Below, piece by piece: positions 22,199 through 34,190 of a stretch of DNA of 64,000 nt. How positions within the stretch are numbered: position 1 is the stretch's first letter; every line of letters starts with the position of its first letter. The stretch is from Locusta migratoria (lineage: Eukaryota; Arthropoda; Insecta; Orthoptera; Acrididae), in contig CM048744.1 of the NCBI GenBank assembly GCA_026315105.1, positions 359,291,168 to 359,355,167 of the forward strand. Direction: 5' to 3'. A program made the translations under genes and the position numbers. The notes below the pieces were generated by a model. It worked only from the letters and a program-made list of their open reading frames with translations. It ran no database searches and had not been told where the DNA came from.

Positions 22199-24878
22199 GT
22201 TGTTGTTGTTGTTGTTGTAGTCTTCAGTCCAGAGACTGGTTTGATGCAGCTCTCCACCCTACTCTATCCTGAGCAAGCCTTTTCATCTCCTAAGAACGAC
22301 AACCCACATCCACTTGAGTCTGCTTACTATTCGCGTCTCTTGGTCTCCCTCTGCGATTTTTACCCCACACACTTCCCTCCAACGCTAAATTAACAATTCC
22401 TTGATGTCTAAGAATGTGTCCTACCAATATATCCCTTCTTTTAGTCAAGGTATGCCAGAAATTTCTTTTCTCCCCAATTCGGTTCAGTACCTCATTAGTT
22501 ACGCGATCCACCCACCTAGTCTTCAGCATTCTTCTGTAGCACCACATTTCAAAAGCCTCTATCCTCTTTCTGTCCACACTGCTTATCGTCCATGTTTCAC
22601 TCCCATACAAGGCAACACTCCATACAAATGCCTTCAGAAAGGACTTCCTTAGGCTTAAATCAATATTCGATGTTAACAAATTTCTCTTTTTCAAAAACGC
22701 CTTTCTACCCATTGCCATTCTGCATTTTATATCATCTGTACTGCGACCATCATTTGTTATTTTACTGCCCAAGTAACAAAACTCATCTACCTCCTTTATT
22801 GTTTCGTTACCTAATCTAATTCCTTCAGCATCACCTGATTTTCTTACACTGCACTCCATTACCCTAGTTTTACTCTGGTTAATGTTCATCTTATATGCAC
22901 CTTTCAGCACACTGTCCATTCCGTTCAATTGCTCTTCCAGGTCCTTTGCTGTCTCTGACAGAATTACTATGTCGTCGGCAAAACGCAATGTTTTCAATTC
23001 TTCACCCTGAACTTTAATTCCTTCTCCAAATTTCTCCTTGCTTTCCTTTATAGCTTGCTCAATGTACAAATTGAACAACATTGGGGAAAGGCTACAACCC
23101 TGTCTTACTCCCTTTCCAACCACTGCATCCCTTTCATGCCCTGCAACTCTGATAACCGCTGTCTGGTTTTTGTACAAGTTGTAAATAACCTTACGTTCCC
23201 TATACTTTACTCCTGCTTGCTTCAGAACTTGAAAGAGTTTATGCCAATCAACATTGTCAAAAGCCTTCTCCAAATCTACAAAAGCTAGAAATGTAGGTTT
23301 GCCTTTTCTTAATCTATCTTCTAGGATATGCCGTAAAGTGAGTATTGCTTCCCGTGTTCCTACATTTCTCCTGAACCCAAACTGATCTTCCCCGAGGTCG
23401 GCTTCTACCAGCTTTTCCATCCTTCTGTATATAATTCGTGTTAATATTTTGCAACCATGACTTATTAAACTGATGGTTCTTTATTTCACACCTGTCTGCA
23501 CCCGCTTTCTTTGGAATGGGGATTATAACATTTTTCTTAAAGTCTGAGGGTACTTCACCTGTCTTATACATCTTACACACAATGTGAAACAATTTTGTCA
23601 TGGCTGGTTCTCCCAGAGACTTCAGTAGCTCTGACGGGATATCATCTACTCCAGGGGCCTTGTTTCGACTTAGATCTTTCAGTGCTCTGTCAAATTCATC
23701 TCTCAGTATAGTATCTCCTATTTCATCATCCTCTACATCCTCTTCCCTTCCTACAATAGTGTCTCGAAGTTCATTTCCTTTGTAGAGCCCCTCTATATAC
23801 TCTTTCCACCTTTCAGCTTTCCCTTCTTTGCTGAGAACTGGTTTTCCATCAGTGTCCTTGATATTCATAGAGCTGTTTTTCTTATCGCCAAATGTTTGTT
23901 ATTTTCCTGTAGACTGTATCTATTTTTCCCCTATTTATACATTCTTCTACATCCTTGCATTTGCCTTCTAGCCATTCCTGCTTAGCCATTTTGCACTTCC
24001 TGTCAATCTCATTTCTTAGTCGTTTGTACTCCATTTTGCCTGTTTCATTTACTGCATTTTTATACTTTCTCCTTTCATCGATTAAATTTAGTATCTCTTG
24101 TGATATCCAAGGATTTTTTGTAGTTCTTGCCTTCCTACCTATTTTGTCCTCTGCTGCCTTCACTATTTCATCTCTCAATGTTACCCAATCCTCCTCAACT
24201 GTTTTATTTTCCCCTGTTTCTGTCAATTGTTGCCTGAAGCTCCCTCTGAAATTCTTAAGAACTTCAGGTTCCTTCAATTTATCTAGGTCCCATCTCCTTA
24301 TTTTCCTACCTTTCTGTAGTTTCTTCAGTTTCAGCCTACAGTTCATAACCAACAAGTTATGGTCAGAGTCTATGTCTGCCCCTGGGTATGTCCTACACTT
24401 CAAAACCTGGTTCCGAAATCTGTCTTACCATTATAAAATCTATCTGGTATCTCCCGGTGTCTCCTGGTCTCTTCCACGTATACAACCTTCTTTTGTGATT
24501 CTTAAACCATGTGTTTGTTATAACTAAATTATGTTCCGTGCAAAATTCTACCAGGCGGCTTCCTCTTTCATTCCTTTTGCCCAGACCATATTCCCCCACT
24601 ATCATCCCTTCCCTTCCTTGTCCTACTACCGAATTCCAGTCTCCCATAACAATTAAGTTTTCCTCTCCCTTAACTGAATAATTTCCTTTAGCTCCTCATA
24701 TTTCTTCGATCTCCTCATCGGCAGAGCTAGTTGGCATATAAACCTGTACTACTGTTGTCGGTGTTGGCTTCGTATCTATCTTGACAATGATAATGCGATC
24801 GCTGTGCTGGTCATAGTAGTTTATCCGCATTCCTATTTTCTTATTCATTATCAATCCTACTTCTGTGATACCCTGTGA
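22199..24878 (-). mobile_element. RTE-type LINE (BovB-like), 5'-truncated, with target duplication
   Basis: A perfect 13-bp direct repeat TATCAAACTGTAT (22186-22198 and 24879-24891) bounds the insertion. Read on the minus strand, it starts in the middle of an endonuclease domain, continues through the RT, and ends with the RTE-type 3' sequence (GCATCAAACCAGTCTCTGG) and a CAA-repeat tail at 22199-22219. The 2.7 kb length against about 3.3 kb for a complete element shows 5' truncation. This is the youngest-looking LINE in the window. Confidence 0.93.
22222..24878 (-). pseudogene. RTE LINE endonuclease / reverse transcriptase, frameshifted
   Basis: The endonuclease part is split across 24696-24896 (RIIIVKIDT, VQVYMPT), 24393-24647 (GDWNSVVG, KRRLYTWKRPGD, QIDFIMV) and 23882-24403 (YPGADIDSDHNLL, the catalytic SDH). 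The RT begins in the frame 23314-23868 (LSRNKAPGVDDIPSELLK, then VIIPIPKKAGADRCE). After a frameshift near 23440 it continues at 22290-23420 with FLAFVDLEKAFDNVDW, RQGCSLSPMLFNLYIE, the intact catalytic FADD (22971-22982) and the C-terminal GSETWTI .. RKRIEAFEMWCYRRML block. A last shift near 22300 displaces the conserved WRAASNQSLD end. Domain order and motifs are those of the RTE clade. Each segment is well preserved, so the copy decayed only recently. Confidence 0.9.
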
Positions 24879-24891
24879 TATCAAACTGTAT

Positions 24892-25360
24892 ATCATACGT
24901 TAATGTAACATTTTATCAAATGGTGTTTAATTTCAGATATGTTGGTGTCTTGTCATGTGAAGAATATTATGCATCATATCAGAATAATTTAACAATATTG
25001 CATATTGTATAACATGACATGGCACACCACCTTAAATGGCAGTTGCCATGGCGTGTAGCACGACGCTACATGCCATCGATATTAAGGATGCGTGCCTCCC
25101 ACTTAAGGATGCTTGTCTTGACAGAGTAACCTTCCCTGGAGAACGAACTGCGCTGGGTAACTACGTTAACTCTGAAGTTATACGTCAAGACCATTTAAAT
25201 GTTTTTGAAGCTGCCACAAGTCGAGAAGCTAGTTCTCATTTCATACTGGCCAGTTGTAATAGCGTTCATTTTGGTAATATTTGTGTACCGAGGGTATCCA
25301 GATCTTACAGTTCTAAACACGGTTTTGGAATTCAGTGTATCTGATTATACAAGGTGCATC
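24892..25360. other. No recognised feature
   Basis: AT-rich at first, then an open frame of 102 codons at 25036-25344 with no motif I know. Confidence 0.45.
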
Positions 25361-25600
25361 TGAGAAGTGCATATAGGAAACAAGACTTACAACAAAATAC
25401 TCTCCACTGGCATACTTTACTGGGTATTGGCTGCAATACGCTTCAGACATCGGTTGTACAGCTGTTGGAAACTGTCAGCAAACGCTTCTTTGTGGAATCG
25501 CTCTAAGCACCGAGGTCACACTTTGCTGGATCTCCACAAACGTTGCTGATATTCAACTATCAGTCTCAAAAGACAGACGCCGATCATCCGCAAGCATCCG
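25361..25600 (-). pseudogene. mariner transposase C-terminal relic
   Basis: The minus strand holds FVEIQQSVTSVLRAIP and, in another frame, KEAFADSFQQLYNRCLKRI, the C-terminal helices of a mariner transposase. The SPD motif is gone. No inverted ends found. Confidence 0.55.
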
Positions 25601-26530
25601 TCGCACTCGTTGGATGCTGTCTGGGGCTGTGTGGACGGTCGACCCGAACGTGGCTCATCCTCGACTCCACTTCCGTCTCCAAAGCGTTTAAAACACTTTA
25701 CTCACTGCTGCATCATAGGCCGTCTAATTTGAAACAAAACTATATATAACGCGTTACTCCATTTTGTGCTCGATGTTGCAATGAGTTCTCACAGTGACCC
25801 TGTTAACTTCACTGCAGTGGTCTGCACGATAGGAGCAGCTTGTTGACTGCGTGCGTGCGCGTGTTGCTGCGTGTGCGCGCGTTTTGTAAAATATGGGACG
25901 ATTCAAACTTTTCAGACGCGCCTTTATCTCCACAGCTTCTTCAGATGTACTAGCGATCCTTTTAAAACTCAGATGCCGCGCGTACGAGAACACATGGGAT
26001 GTCAGCTGTCGCGGAATAACCTGCGAACACATGCGCTGTATGCATCTTATGTAGTGAATTTATTTCTGCAATTATGAGATTGCTAATATTCTGAAAGGTA
26101 ATACGTCTTGCGTCATGTTTGAAGGTAGCTTCATGCCGAATTTTAAAATCTGTTTTGTGGTTTAGTCATAAGAACAAGCAGCATGGATTGTAAGTTAAAA
26201 GAGCATTTTTCCTCGAATTCTGGTAGGCTACATCAGAGTTATCACATTCACAATGAAGAAATTTAAATGTTGGAAGTTTCAACATGGAAACGCAGTATTG
26301 ACGCACATTTGAGGACCCCTGAGAGTTTTATTGCACTCTGAATCCTAGGGAACCCGTCTCAAAAGACGTTCGAGAACTGAAGGAATCTTCTAATTAAATG
26401 GAGCCCTTCAGTATACTAAGAAAACGTCGCCAGGAGCCAATATGTATTGAGTGGTAACAGGAATATTTCTTTTTTATATTTTCATATAAAGTTTACTGCT
26501 TGCAGTGTACAGCGTGCAGTTCACATAGTG
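25601..26530. other. No recognised feature
   Basis: Contains alternating purine-pyrimidine GCGTGC runs at 25850-25885. No gene is supported. Confidence 0.45.
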
Positions 26531-26541
26531 ATGAGTATATG

Positions 26542-26739
26542 CCCCAGCGGAGCGACCGAGCGCATTGAGCCGCTACGTTAAGATGTACGAGGCCGTTCCC
26601 CGTAGGGGTTCGAACCCCTCCTCGGGCATGGATGTTAGCGCCGTCTTTAGTACAAGCTAGTTCTTAAGTAGTTGTGTAAGTTTACGGACTGTTGGCCCCG
26701 CAGTTAAGTCCCATAAGCTCTACAAACATTTGAACATTC
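26542..26739 (+). mobile_element. tRNA-derived SINE, family 1
   Basis: A box region GCCCCAGCGGAGCGACCGAG, B box AGGGGTTCGAACCCCTCCTC (from about 26603), then the family body CTCGGGCATGG .. TAAGTCCCATAAGCTCTACA .. ACATTTGAAC. Near-perfect duplication ATGAGTATRTG at 26531-26541 and 26740-26750 (10 of 11). Confidence 0.88.
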
Positions 26740-26750
26740 ATGAGTATGTG

Positions 26751-27682
26751 ATCCCGCAAGTGAATTTAAGAATAATGTACTCTACGAATTGCTTGCTAGA
26801 CATGGGAAAACCAATAGCAATCTATAATTTAGATTGTTCGTTCAGTTGTCCAATTCTCGCGAGTTTTTTGAATGAAGACTGTGCCACATTTGAAATTACA
26901 GTATTTATAAAAGTATATGTAATGGCATACATACAGTCATGGTTAGCGACAATAAGACGAAGTTATTAGTTCGAATTCAGTAATACATCCTCGTATTCAT
27001 TGCTGTTAGGTTCAAAACGTGAATGACGACCTACTCCGACAAAATGAAGCTACCGAAAAGGGGGTCAGAGCTAAATAAATAAGGCCAGGAGTTCCATGAC
27101 ATTCACCTGGAAGTACCAATCATAAGCCCACATCCAAATTTCGTTTGTGCTGCACGGCAGAGAGCTTTACATACCGGACCATGGACAAACTTGCAGGGAA
27201 CCGAGCGGTCGATACTCGAGCCTTGGGGAATTCATCAATTCAAAACGCAGTCGGGCGTGACGAGATTAGGTAAGCAACCGCCAACTGAGAACCAACACTG
27301 GGGGGCGAGCCGGAACAAAGCGGACGCAGCGCCAGCAAGACCCGCTGAAGCGGCCGCGCGTTTTACGTAATCGCTGCATTCAGGCACCAAACGGAAAACC
27401 AGATCACAGGCGCGCCTTCCAGCGAGGAGGCGTCGCTCCAGGTGAACTCCAGTTATGACGAACTACCATGACCATCGCAAAACCCATCTATGTAGCTATG
27501 CCAATAACAAAACAGGTAGGTCTGGCGTGATACCCTTCAATTTTTATGTGGTTTTCAGAGAAAACTGTCGAAATTGGGGTCAACATGTAGGCATGATTTC
27601 GTCAAAATGGGGTCAAGGAAAGATCGTTTATTCAGTAATCATCGTGTATGTTCATTCTTTAGAAGTGTCTCGAAACTAGTTC
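26751..27682. other. No gene; GC-rich patch
   Basis: 27170-27450 is GC-rich and has donor-like GGTAAG and GGTGAAC sites, but no consistent open frame. The frame at 27455-27679 has no known motif. Confidence 0.4.
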
Positions 27683-27849
27683 GAGGTATCTTGAATCACA
27701 GCAACTAGTCTTATGCAATATGTTTTTATTACGTTTCTCCCATTACCGGTTTCGATATGCCTAGCATATCAGATGGTGAACGTTCGTGTTTTTTTACAGA
27801 TGTGTGTGGATGCGTCGGAGGTGGCAACACATGGTATCAGACCTCCCTG

Positions 27850-28185
27850 AGGAATCAGGAAATCAAGGAATCAAGGAATGAGGAAATAGAGGAAAAACTG
27901 GGAATTAACACCACAGATGAAGCAGTTAGAGCGAACAGACAGATGGTGGGGTCATGTTACACGCATGGGAGAAGCAAGGTTACCTAAGAGACTCATGAGC
28001 TCGGCAGCGGGGGTAAGAGGAATCGAGGTAGACGAAGAAAGAAATACTTAGATTCGCTGCAGAATGATTTTGAAGTAAATGTTAGTATTTAATAGGGGAT
28101 AATAGAGGAATTTTAATAGAGGTACTATGCTCCAGACTGAACGCTGAAAGGCATAATCAGTCTAATAATGATGGATGATAATTAT
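27850..28185 (+). pseudogene. LINE 3' fragment inside F4
   Basis: The plus strand reads RWWGHVTRMGEARLPKRLMS and, after a frameshift, GRRRKKYLDSLQNDFEV, the C-terminal end of an RTE-like LINE ORF. The 3' end is GCATAATCAGTCTAATAATG. Only about 330 bases remain. Confidence 0.6.
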
Positions 28186-28190
28186 GAGAT

Positions 28191-28410
28191 GGTGTGCAGT
28201 GGAATTTGTGCATAATGTGTGTTATCCATAAAACCATTGTCACAAATGGTAGCATGCACATATTGTTCTGCTAAACACTTTATACATGTTGTACTATGCG
28301 CTGCGGCGTGGAAACTGTATACAAAGTGCATAGCAGCACAATATGTGCATGCTACCATTTGTGACAATTTATTTATGGATAAATTATGCACAAATTCCAC
28401 TACACAGCAT
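28191..28410. repeat. Imperfect 220-bp palindrome inside F4
   Basis: GGAATTTGTGCATAAT at about 28201 and ATTATGCACAAATTCC at about 28383 are the outer ends. GTCACAAATGGTAGCATGCA and TGCATGCTACCATTTGTGAC form the core arms, separated by a short GC-rich loop near 28300. Confidence 0.8.
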
Positions 28411-28585
28411 CTGTAATGTAAAAAAACCGTTCGCCATCTGATATGCTAGGCATATCGAAACCGGTAGTGGGAGAAATGTAATAAAAACATTTTGTTTAAA
28501 AGGCGACTGGTTGCTGTCATTCAAGATACCTTGTTTCACCACAGTCTCAGTGTTCCTCATCCATAATGGATAAATATTTTATTTG

Positions 28586-30745
28586 ACTAGTTCACACGTT
28601 TTCGTGGGGGTTTTCAAGATAACTTCAGCGTACTGTGAGGTTAGACAAAGGATTTCTTTAATCAACAGAGCATCAGAGCTATTAAAGAATTTAAACATTT
28701 GTCTACAAACAATGGTGCGTATCTGCACAGATTGATCTAAAGAACTACATAAACTTTCATGGTTTTTCACAGGTAACTTGAAAGCAACTCAGGGCAACTA
28801 ATGCTTCATTTCGTAAAAATCGGATCACGGGGAAGAAGAGATTGTATTTTCAAGTTCTAGGTGTATCGTACTTTTAAGTATGGCATAGTCCAGCAAGGAA
28901 TCTAAGGTGCTGCTTCGTAGGGCCCGAAGAATAGATGGCCATGCTGCGTTTATTGCCTCAGTAAAATAAGTATTTTGGTAAGAGTACGTCCGTGACAAGC
29001 GACGCAATATCTCAGCTAATACAAACTCAGCGAGTTGTCGATTCAGTTATTTCTTCTTTTGACAAGTTTGTTTTAACGACATGCCTTTGCTTTTATCGAC
29101 AGGTTTCATTTGTACAAGACTTCTTTACAAAGTTATGTAGTTCAGGATTTGGAAGACATTACTTCCTATTAGGAAAGCAGTAAACTTATTTAATTAGAAT
29201 TGAAAATATCAGTCAATTTCGCAAAAAAAGTTTTGCATTTTTAATATAGTGACTAGTTTCGACCTACGTGGAGATCAGACCGAATTCGTCTCAACGTTGG
29301 CGCCAAGGCGATGAGCATGCGCCGAATGCTGTCTGTAACAGGACAATATACGGCAACATTCCACACGTTTCTGCCAGTTCTTATTGTCCAACACTTAGCG
29401 ACCTTAAATTCCACACATATCAAAAGTTAAGAAATTCTTTTTCCCCAACAGGCACCAAAAATTGAAGTTTCTCTTTCTACATTTTGTTCATACTGGCAGA
29501 TTTCAGCAATTACCATGACGTTTTAACTTATTACTGTAACTACTATTTGCAATACCCGAGCAAAAAATGCCGCGCCGTCTAAGGCGTCTTAAGGATTGCG
29601 ACGCGTTAAAAACTACCTTCTGATTACAATGCCGTGCACTGAAACTTAGCATTATTAGTAAAGTAAAAAACACGTTATCTCTAACACTTTGCTTATAGTG
29701 TAAAAGATAAACCAGTCTATTTTTCACAACATGAGAGGGGGAAGTGGAAAATGACATCCCAGATATCTCAGGCTAGAAATCTCTACCTTTCGATTCATAA
29801 TCGGGCACTATCACCCTGGCAACGAACAAAACAGCTTATATATGTGAATGCAACAGCAAGAGTATCACTGTACTCTGTTCGGGAGCTGCTTCGTCATAAG
29901 AGATCAATCTAAGATGTGGTCCTGCTTAATATTACTCGCAAATTGCTGGTCTCACTCAAGTTTGATGATAGAGATTATCCTATTGTCAAGTGATACTAAG
30001 TCAGAATTGTAAAAGTATTATAAAAGTGTACAATGTGCATGCCGAAAAATAGGTACGAGTAAGAGACATGGGATGAAGGCCCTTCATCTCCTCTGGATCA
30101 AGATTATTTATTTACCTACAGCAGTACAGGGCGCACCTTCGGAAACAGTTTTAATGTCAACTAATGGACGTGATTTCTGCATGTATCTTTGGACACTCAT
30201 ATGAATACTTCAACTAATAATGTGAGCTGACACTATGCTTTTACGAGTTTATGACGAAAGGAAAAGTATGCACAGTACTTATCCCTTATACAGACCTGAT
30301 CTCTACTGAACTGCCAATAAGATTTAAAATATGTTACCAATAAAATTAGCTTGTTTTACTATTATTTAAAGTCCAAGGACAAACTTTAAAATATTGCGGC
30401 GTCAATTGTAGAGACCCTTGCTTCTCACGATCAACTGTATGTCGGTTGCTGTAGCGTAAGGGGGGGAGAGAGATTGCATATATTGTAAGTATGTCTTAGC
30501 TCTACTGCGCTTAACATTTTATTCCAGTTGCGACAAAATATCCAAGCGAAGCCGGATACTAATATTAGGCGGAACAATGCTTTGGCTCCAGAGAAAGGAG
30601 AAACCATCAGATCCGCATCGGTAGGTACGTTATCCTGCACTGTTCACTCTGCCATTGTGTTACTCTGATCTGCTGTAATGCTGTCTGTGCAACAGTAAAA
30701 TATATCGTTAACATCCGACGTACGCTTCTGACGGTTCTTTCATTT
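28586..30745. other. No gene; one isolated hairpin-motif half
   Basis: Minus strand 29250-29278 reads CTGATCTCCACGTAGGTCGA then AACTAGTC, a lone half of the fold-back hairpin. The rest is AT-rich and unrecognised. Confidence 0.4.
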
Positions 30746-30881
30746 CACGATCACCTAGATAGACGACCATGGCACTGTCGTGTGACGTCACTCATTGTAG
30801 GCGGCGCAGCCCGCTGTGACATATCGGTCGGTCACGTGACATTACACGACAGCGCTGCGGCCTTTTATCTAGGTGGTCGTG
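30746..30881. repeat. MITE-like inverted repeat (136 bp)
   Basis: CACGATCACCTAGATA at the left and TATCTAGGTGGTCGTG at the right are inverted ends, and CACTGTCGTGTGACGTCAC pairs with GTGACATTACACGACAG inside. No duplication recognised. Confidence 0.6.
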
Positions 30882-31299
30882 TGGGTTATTTGCGGTCGTC
30901 TCGTCGGTAAGCCGGTAATTGAAGTAGATATGCCGAATGTCACGGAAATATGACAGCTGTGGCACGAAAACTAACAGCTGGGCACTCAACATACAAAAAC
31001 AGCAACACTGACAACTGAATTATTGTTCTTGCATACTCGTATGTTTCGTCCGTATATCTCACACCAACAACTGCACGAGAATGGCTCTGAATCCCATTGT
31101 CTTTTTGCACTTAATAGGTTGCATTCTTAATTCCTACGTCCACATTGCTCAGGAGCAAATCTGTTTACAAATCATGGTCACGACAATCTGCAGAACGTGA
31201 ACTACTGGCCCGTGCAAAATCTCACTAGCTTCGCGGGATTGTACATCAACGACAGTGGGGTATCAATATTCGGTGCGGTATTATTGAAACCCATAGCGT
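30882..31299. other. No recognised feature
   Basis: Nothing supported. Confidence 0.4.
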
Positions 31300-32900
31300 A
31301 TCTACATGTACATGCATACTCCGCAATTCACCGTAAGGTGCGTAGCGGAGGGCACACTGTACCACTAGGCATTTCCTTTTCCATTCCACTCCCAAATTGA
31401 ACGAGGAAAAAAAGAATGCCTATATGCCTCCGTACGAGCCCTAATTTCTTTTGTCTTTGTGATCTTTACGCGAAATGTAAGTAAGCGGCAGCAAGATCGT
31501 ACTACACTTAGCTTCAAATTCCGGACCTCTAAATTTACTTAACAGAAATTCACGAAAAGAACGTCGTCTTTCTTCCAGCATTCCCAATTGAGTTGCCGGA
31601 GCATTTCCGTGACAAACGCGCATTGGTCGAATCTACCGGTAACAAATCTAGCTGCTCGCCTCTGAACCCCCTCTGTCTTTCTTTAAATTGATTTTCTGCG
31701 GGTCCCAAACACTTGATCAATACTCAAGACGTGGTCGTACAAGCGTTTTATACGCGATCTCCTTTACAGGTGAAGTACATCTTCCCAAAATTCTCCCAAT
31801 AAACTGAAGTCGGCTGTTCGCCTTACTCACAACTGTCCTTACATGCTCGTTTCATTTCATATCTCTGCAATGTTACGCCTAGATATTTTAACGACGCGAC
31901 AGCATCAAGAAGCTCACTATTAATGCTGTATTCGAACATTGTGGGATTGTTTTTTCTACTCATGCGCATCACCTTACATTTTTCTACATTGAGAGCTAGC
32001 TGCCATTCTTCGCACCAACTAGAAATTTTGTCTAAGTCATCTTGTATGCTATTACAGTCACAGACGACACCCTCCCATACACCACAGCATCAGCAAACAA
32101 CCGCAAATTACAACTCACTGTCCATCAGATCATGTATATAGATAGAAAATAATAGCGGTCCTATCACACTCCCCTGGGGCACGCCTGACGATACACTCTT
32201 CTGTGATGAACACTCACCGTCGAGAACAACGTACTGCGTTCTATTACGAAGTCTTCCAGCCAGTCACAAATCTGAACCTATTCCAAAAGCTTGTATCTTT
32301 GTTATCAGTCTGCAGTGTGGCACCGCGTCGAACGCCTTTTTGAAGTCGAGAAAAACAATCCGCCTCTTGCCCTTCATCCATGGTTCGCAAGATGTCATGT
32401 GAAAAGAGGGCAAATAGAGTTTCACATGAACGATGTTTCCTAAACCAGTGCTGATTCATGGAAAGAAGCTTTTCCGTTTCAAGGAAATTTACTATATTCG
32501 AACTGAGAATATGCTCCAGAATTCTACATGAAACTGATGTCAACGATATTGGCCTGTCATTTTTTGGGTCAGTTCTCTTTCCTTTCTTATAAACGGGAGT
32601 CACCTGCGCTTTTTTCCAATCACTAGGAACTTTGCGCCGAATTAAAGATTCGCGGTAAATTCAAGCTAAGTAGGGGGCCAATGCCGCAGAATAGTCTTTA
32701 TAAAACCGAACTGGTATTCCATCCGGACTAGCAGACTTTTCGTTTTTAGCTCTCAGCTGCTTCTCTACACCGGAAATACCTATTGCTAAGTCCCCCATTT
32801 CGGAATTAGTACGTTGATCAAATGATGGTAGCTCCCCGAAAGGATGTACCATTCTTGCAAAATACTCTACCCCTTGAAATGTTGGATTGGGAATACGTTG
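31300..32900 (-). mobile_element. CR1-like LINE, family B copy 2 (5'-truncated)
   Basis: The minus strand contains the RT finger region at 32244-32603 (MTPVYKKGKRTDPKNDRPIS, LTSVSCRILEHIL), preceded at 32661-32852 by SASPDGIPVRFYKDYS. The frame shifts just before motif A, so the expected FLDF.KAFD reading appears out of frame. The catalytic FADD has lost one codon and reads LFADAVVYG (32074-32100). The C-terminal block and the 3' end are at 31320-31690. The family is shared with 8870-9470. Confidence 0.85.
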
Positions 32901-33138
32901 ATCTATGTGGTTACAGTACGACTGATGTCCCTATTCTGTTTCCAGAAAGTTGTGGAAGCAATGTTTCTAAATAGGTAGCTGCGACAGGAAGGTCCTCCGA
33001 GTTGATCAGCCCGGTCCCCCACCTTTGTTTATTTTCATTCATCATGAATTTGTACAGTATTAGACTTTTCTCTGGAGTCATTTGATAGTGTGAGTACATC
33101 TAAACTGCAATGACAGCATATGCAACAACGTATAATCG

Positions 33139-33140
<2 letters not shown>
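32901..33140. other. Spacer
   Basis: No recognised feature; ends at the GT repeat. Confidence 0.4.

Positions 33141-33207
<67 letters not shown>
33141..33207. repeat. (GT)n microsatellite
   Basis: About 33 uninterrupted GT units. Histidine-threonine open frames on the minus strand are artefacts of this repeat. Confidence 0.97.
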
Positions 33208-33208
<1 letters not shown>

Positions 33209-33794
33209 TGGCGGCAATCTGTGAAAGCACTATAATCTGTTTGACGCACACTTTTTCATCGTGTCCACATGTGTATTGATGCAAACTGTGGACACTTCGA
33301 ACCTCTTGCAGTGACGCAGGCTGCCCGGATGTGACGTTACTTGTTATTCTGAGTGCGTTTCCCGTGCATTATGCCACGCACAATCTCAAATCTCAGCTAT
33401 ATGCCATGTGACTAGGACCATATGATCACTAAATGTTACTACTGGTTTTCATTTCTGTAGGATAGCCTACATGTCGTCTTTAAATGTTGCTTTGTGATGT
33501 TTAATGCAATGAAATCCTGCCCATTGTATGGGCCTCTCAAAACAAAGAATTGAGAAGTAGCGTATTTATTTGCTTATGTGTTTTCTCGGTGCTTCTTTGG
33601 AACCTCTTACGTTCGTATTCATTTCTTAAACACTAGACCGTAGCAAAGCGTCGCCAGGTATAGGCGTCTTTCTTCGGCTCGACTGTTCAGCTGCTAATAC
33701 TTATGATCCTGAAAGACCAACCGCCTCTCTAAGACATGAAACCACATTAGAAGAATAATCTGTGACCTGCTACCTTATCCTTATCAACGTATGC
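33208..33794. other. No recognised feature
   Basis: No supported gene or repeat. Confidence 0.4.
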
Positions 33795-34190
33795 AGGACT
33801 TGTTGACCTGCCTGACGGACAACATCGAGAGTCTAAAGAAGTCAGCTCGTTTCGTATTGTCACGATACAGGAGAGAAAGCGTTACGGAAATGATACGGGA
33901 TCTGGGATGGGAATCATTACAACAACGGCGCTTATCGCTGCGGCGTGGGCCTACTTACGAAATTCCAATTCCGAATGTGAAAGTACATTGTCGACTCCCA
34001 CTTACATAGGTAGAAATGATCATCAGAATAAAATACGAGAAATCAGAACTCTAACGGAGAGATCCAGGTGTTTTCTTCCCGCGCGCTATTGGAGAATGGA
34101 ATGGGAGATAAATAGTATAATGGTGGTTCGATTAAACCTCTGCCAGGCAAATATAATTTGCAGAGTATCCCACGTAGATGGAGATCCCTT
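33795..34190 (+). mobile_element. CR1-like LINE, family A copy 3 (3' fragment)
   Basis: CGTATTGTCACGATACAGGA and GGGATCTGGGATGGGAATCA match copy 1 closely. The C-terminal coding block and the 3' end with GCAGAGTATCCCA remain; everything upstream is lost. Confidence 0.85.

Larger units (their letters stand above)
27683..28585. mobile_element. Fold-back element F4, composite
   Basis: Arms of about 118 bp at 27686-27803 and 28412-28531 are inverted repeats (GGTATCTTGAATCACAGCAA outermost). Both contain the unit CTGATATGC-TAG-GCATATCGAAAC followed by CGGTA (right arm 28438-28465), a diverged form of the hairpin shared with the other fold-backs. ACTAGTTC at 27675-27682 and 28586-28593 is a possible 8-bp duplication and leaves a right tail of about 54 nt. 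The interior holds a LINE 3' fragment and a second palindrome. Confidence 0.65.

Noticed and set aside
25036..25344. Open frame of 102 codons
   Set aside because: No motif, and it abuts a mariner relic; probably chance.
26600..26620. Perfect tRNA B boxes at many places (for example 26603, 47625, 54545, 55889, 62100)
   Set aside because: Each lies in a repeated SINE with a non-tRNA body and target duplications; no cloverleaf with a sound acceptor stem was found, so no tRNA gene is called.
33035..33284. His-Thr repeat proteins
   Set aside because: Direct translation of the (GT)n microsatellite.
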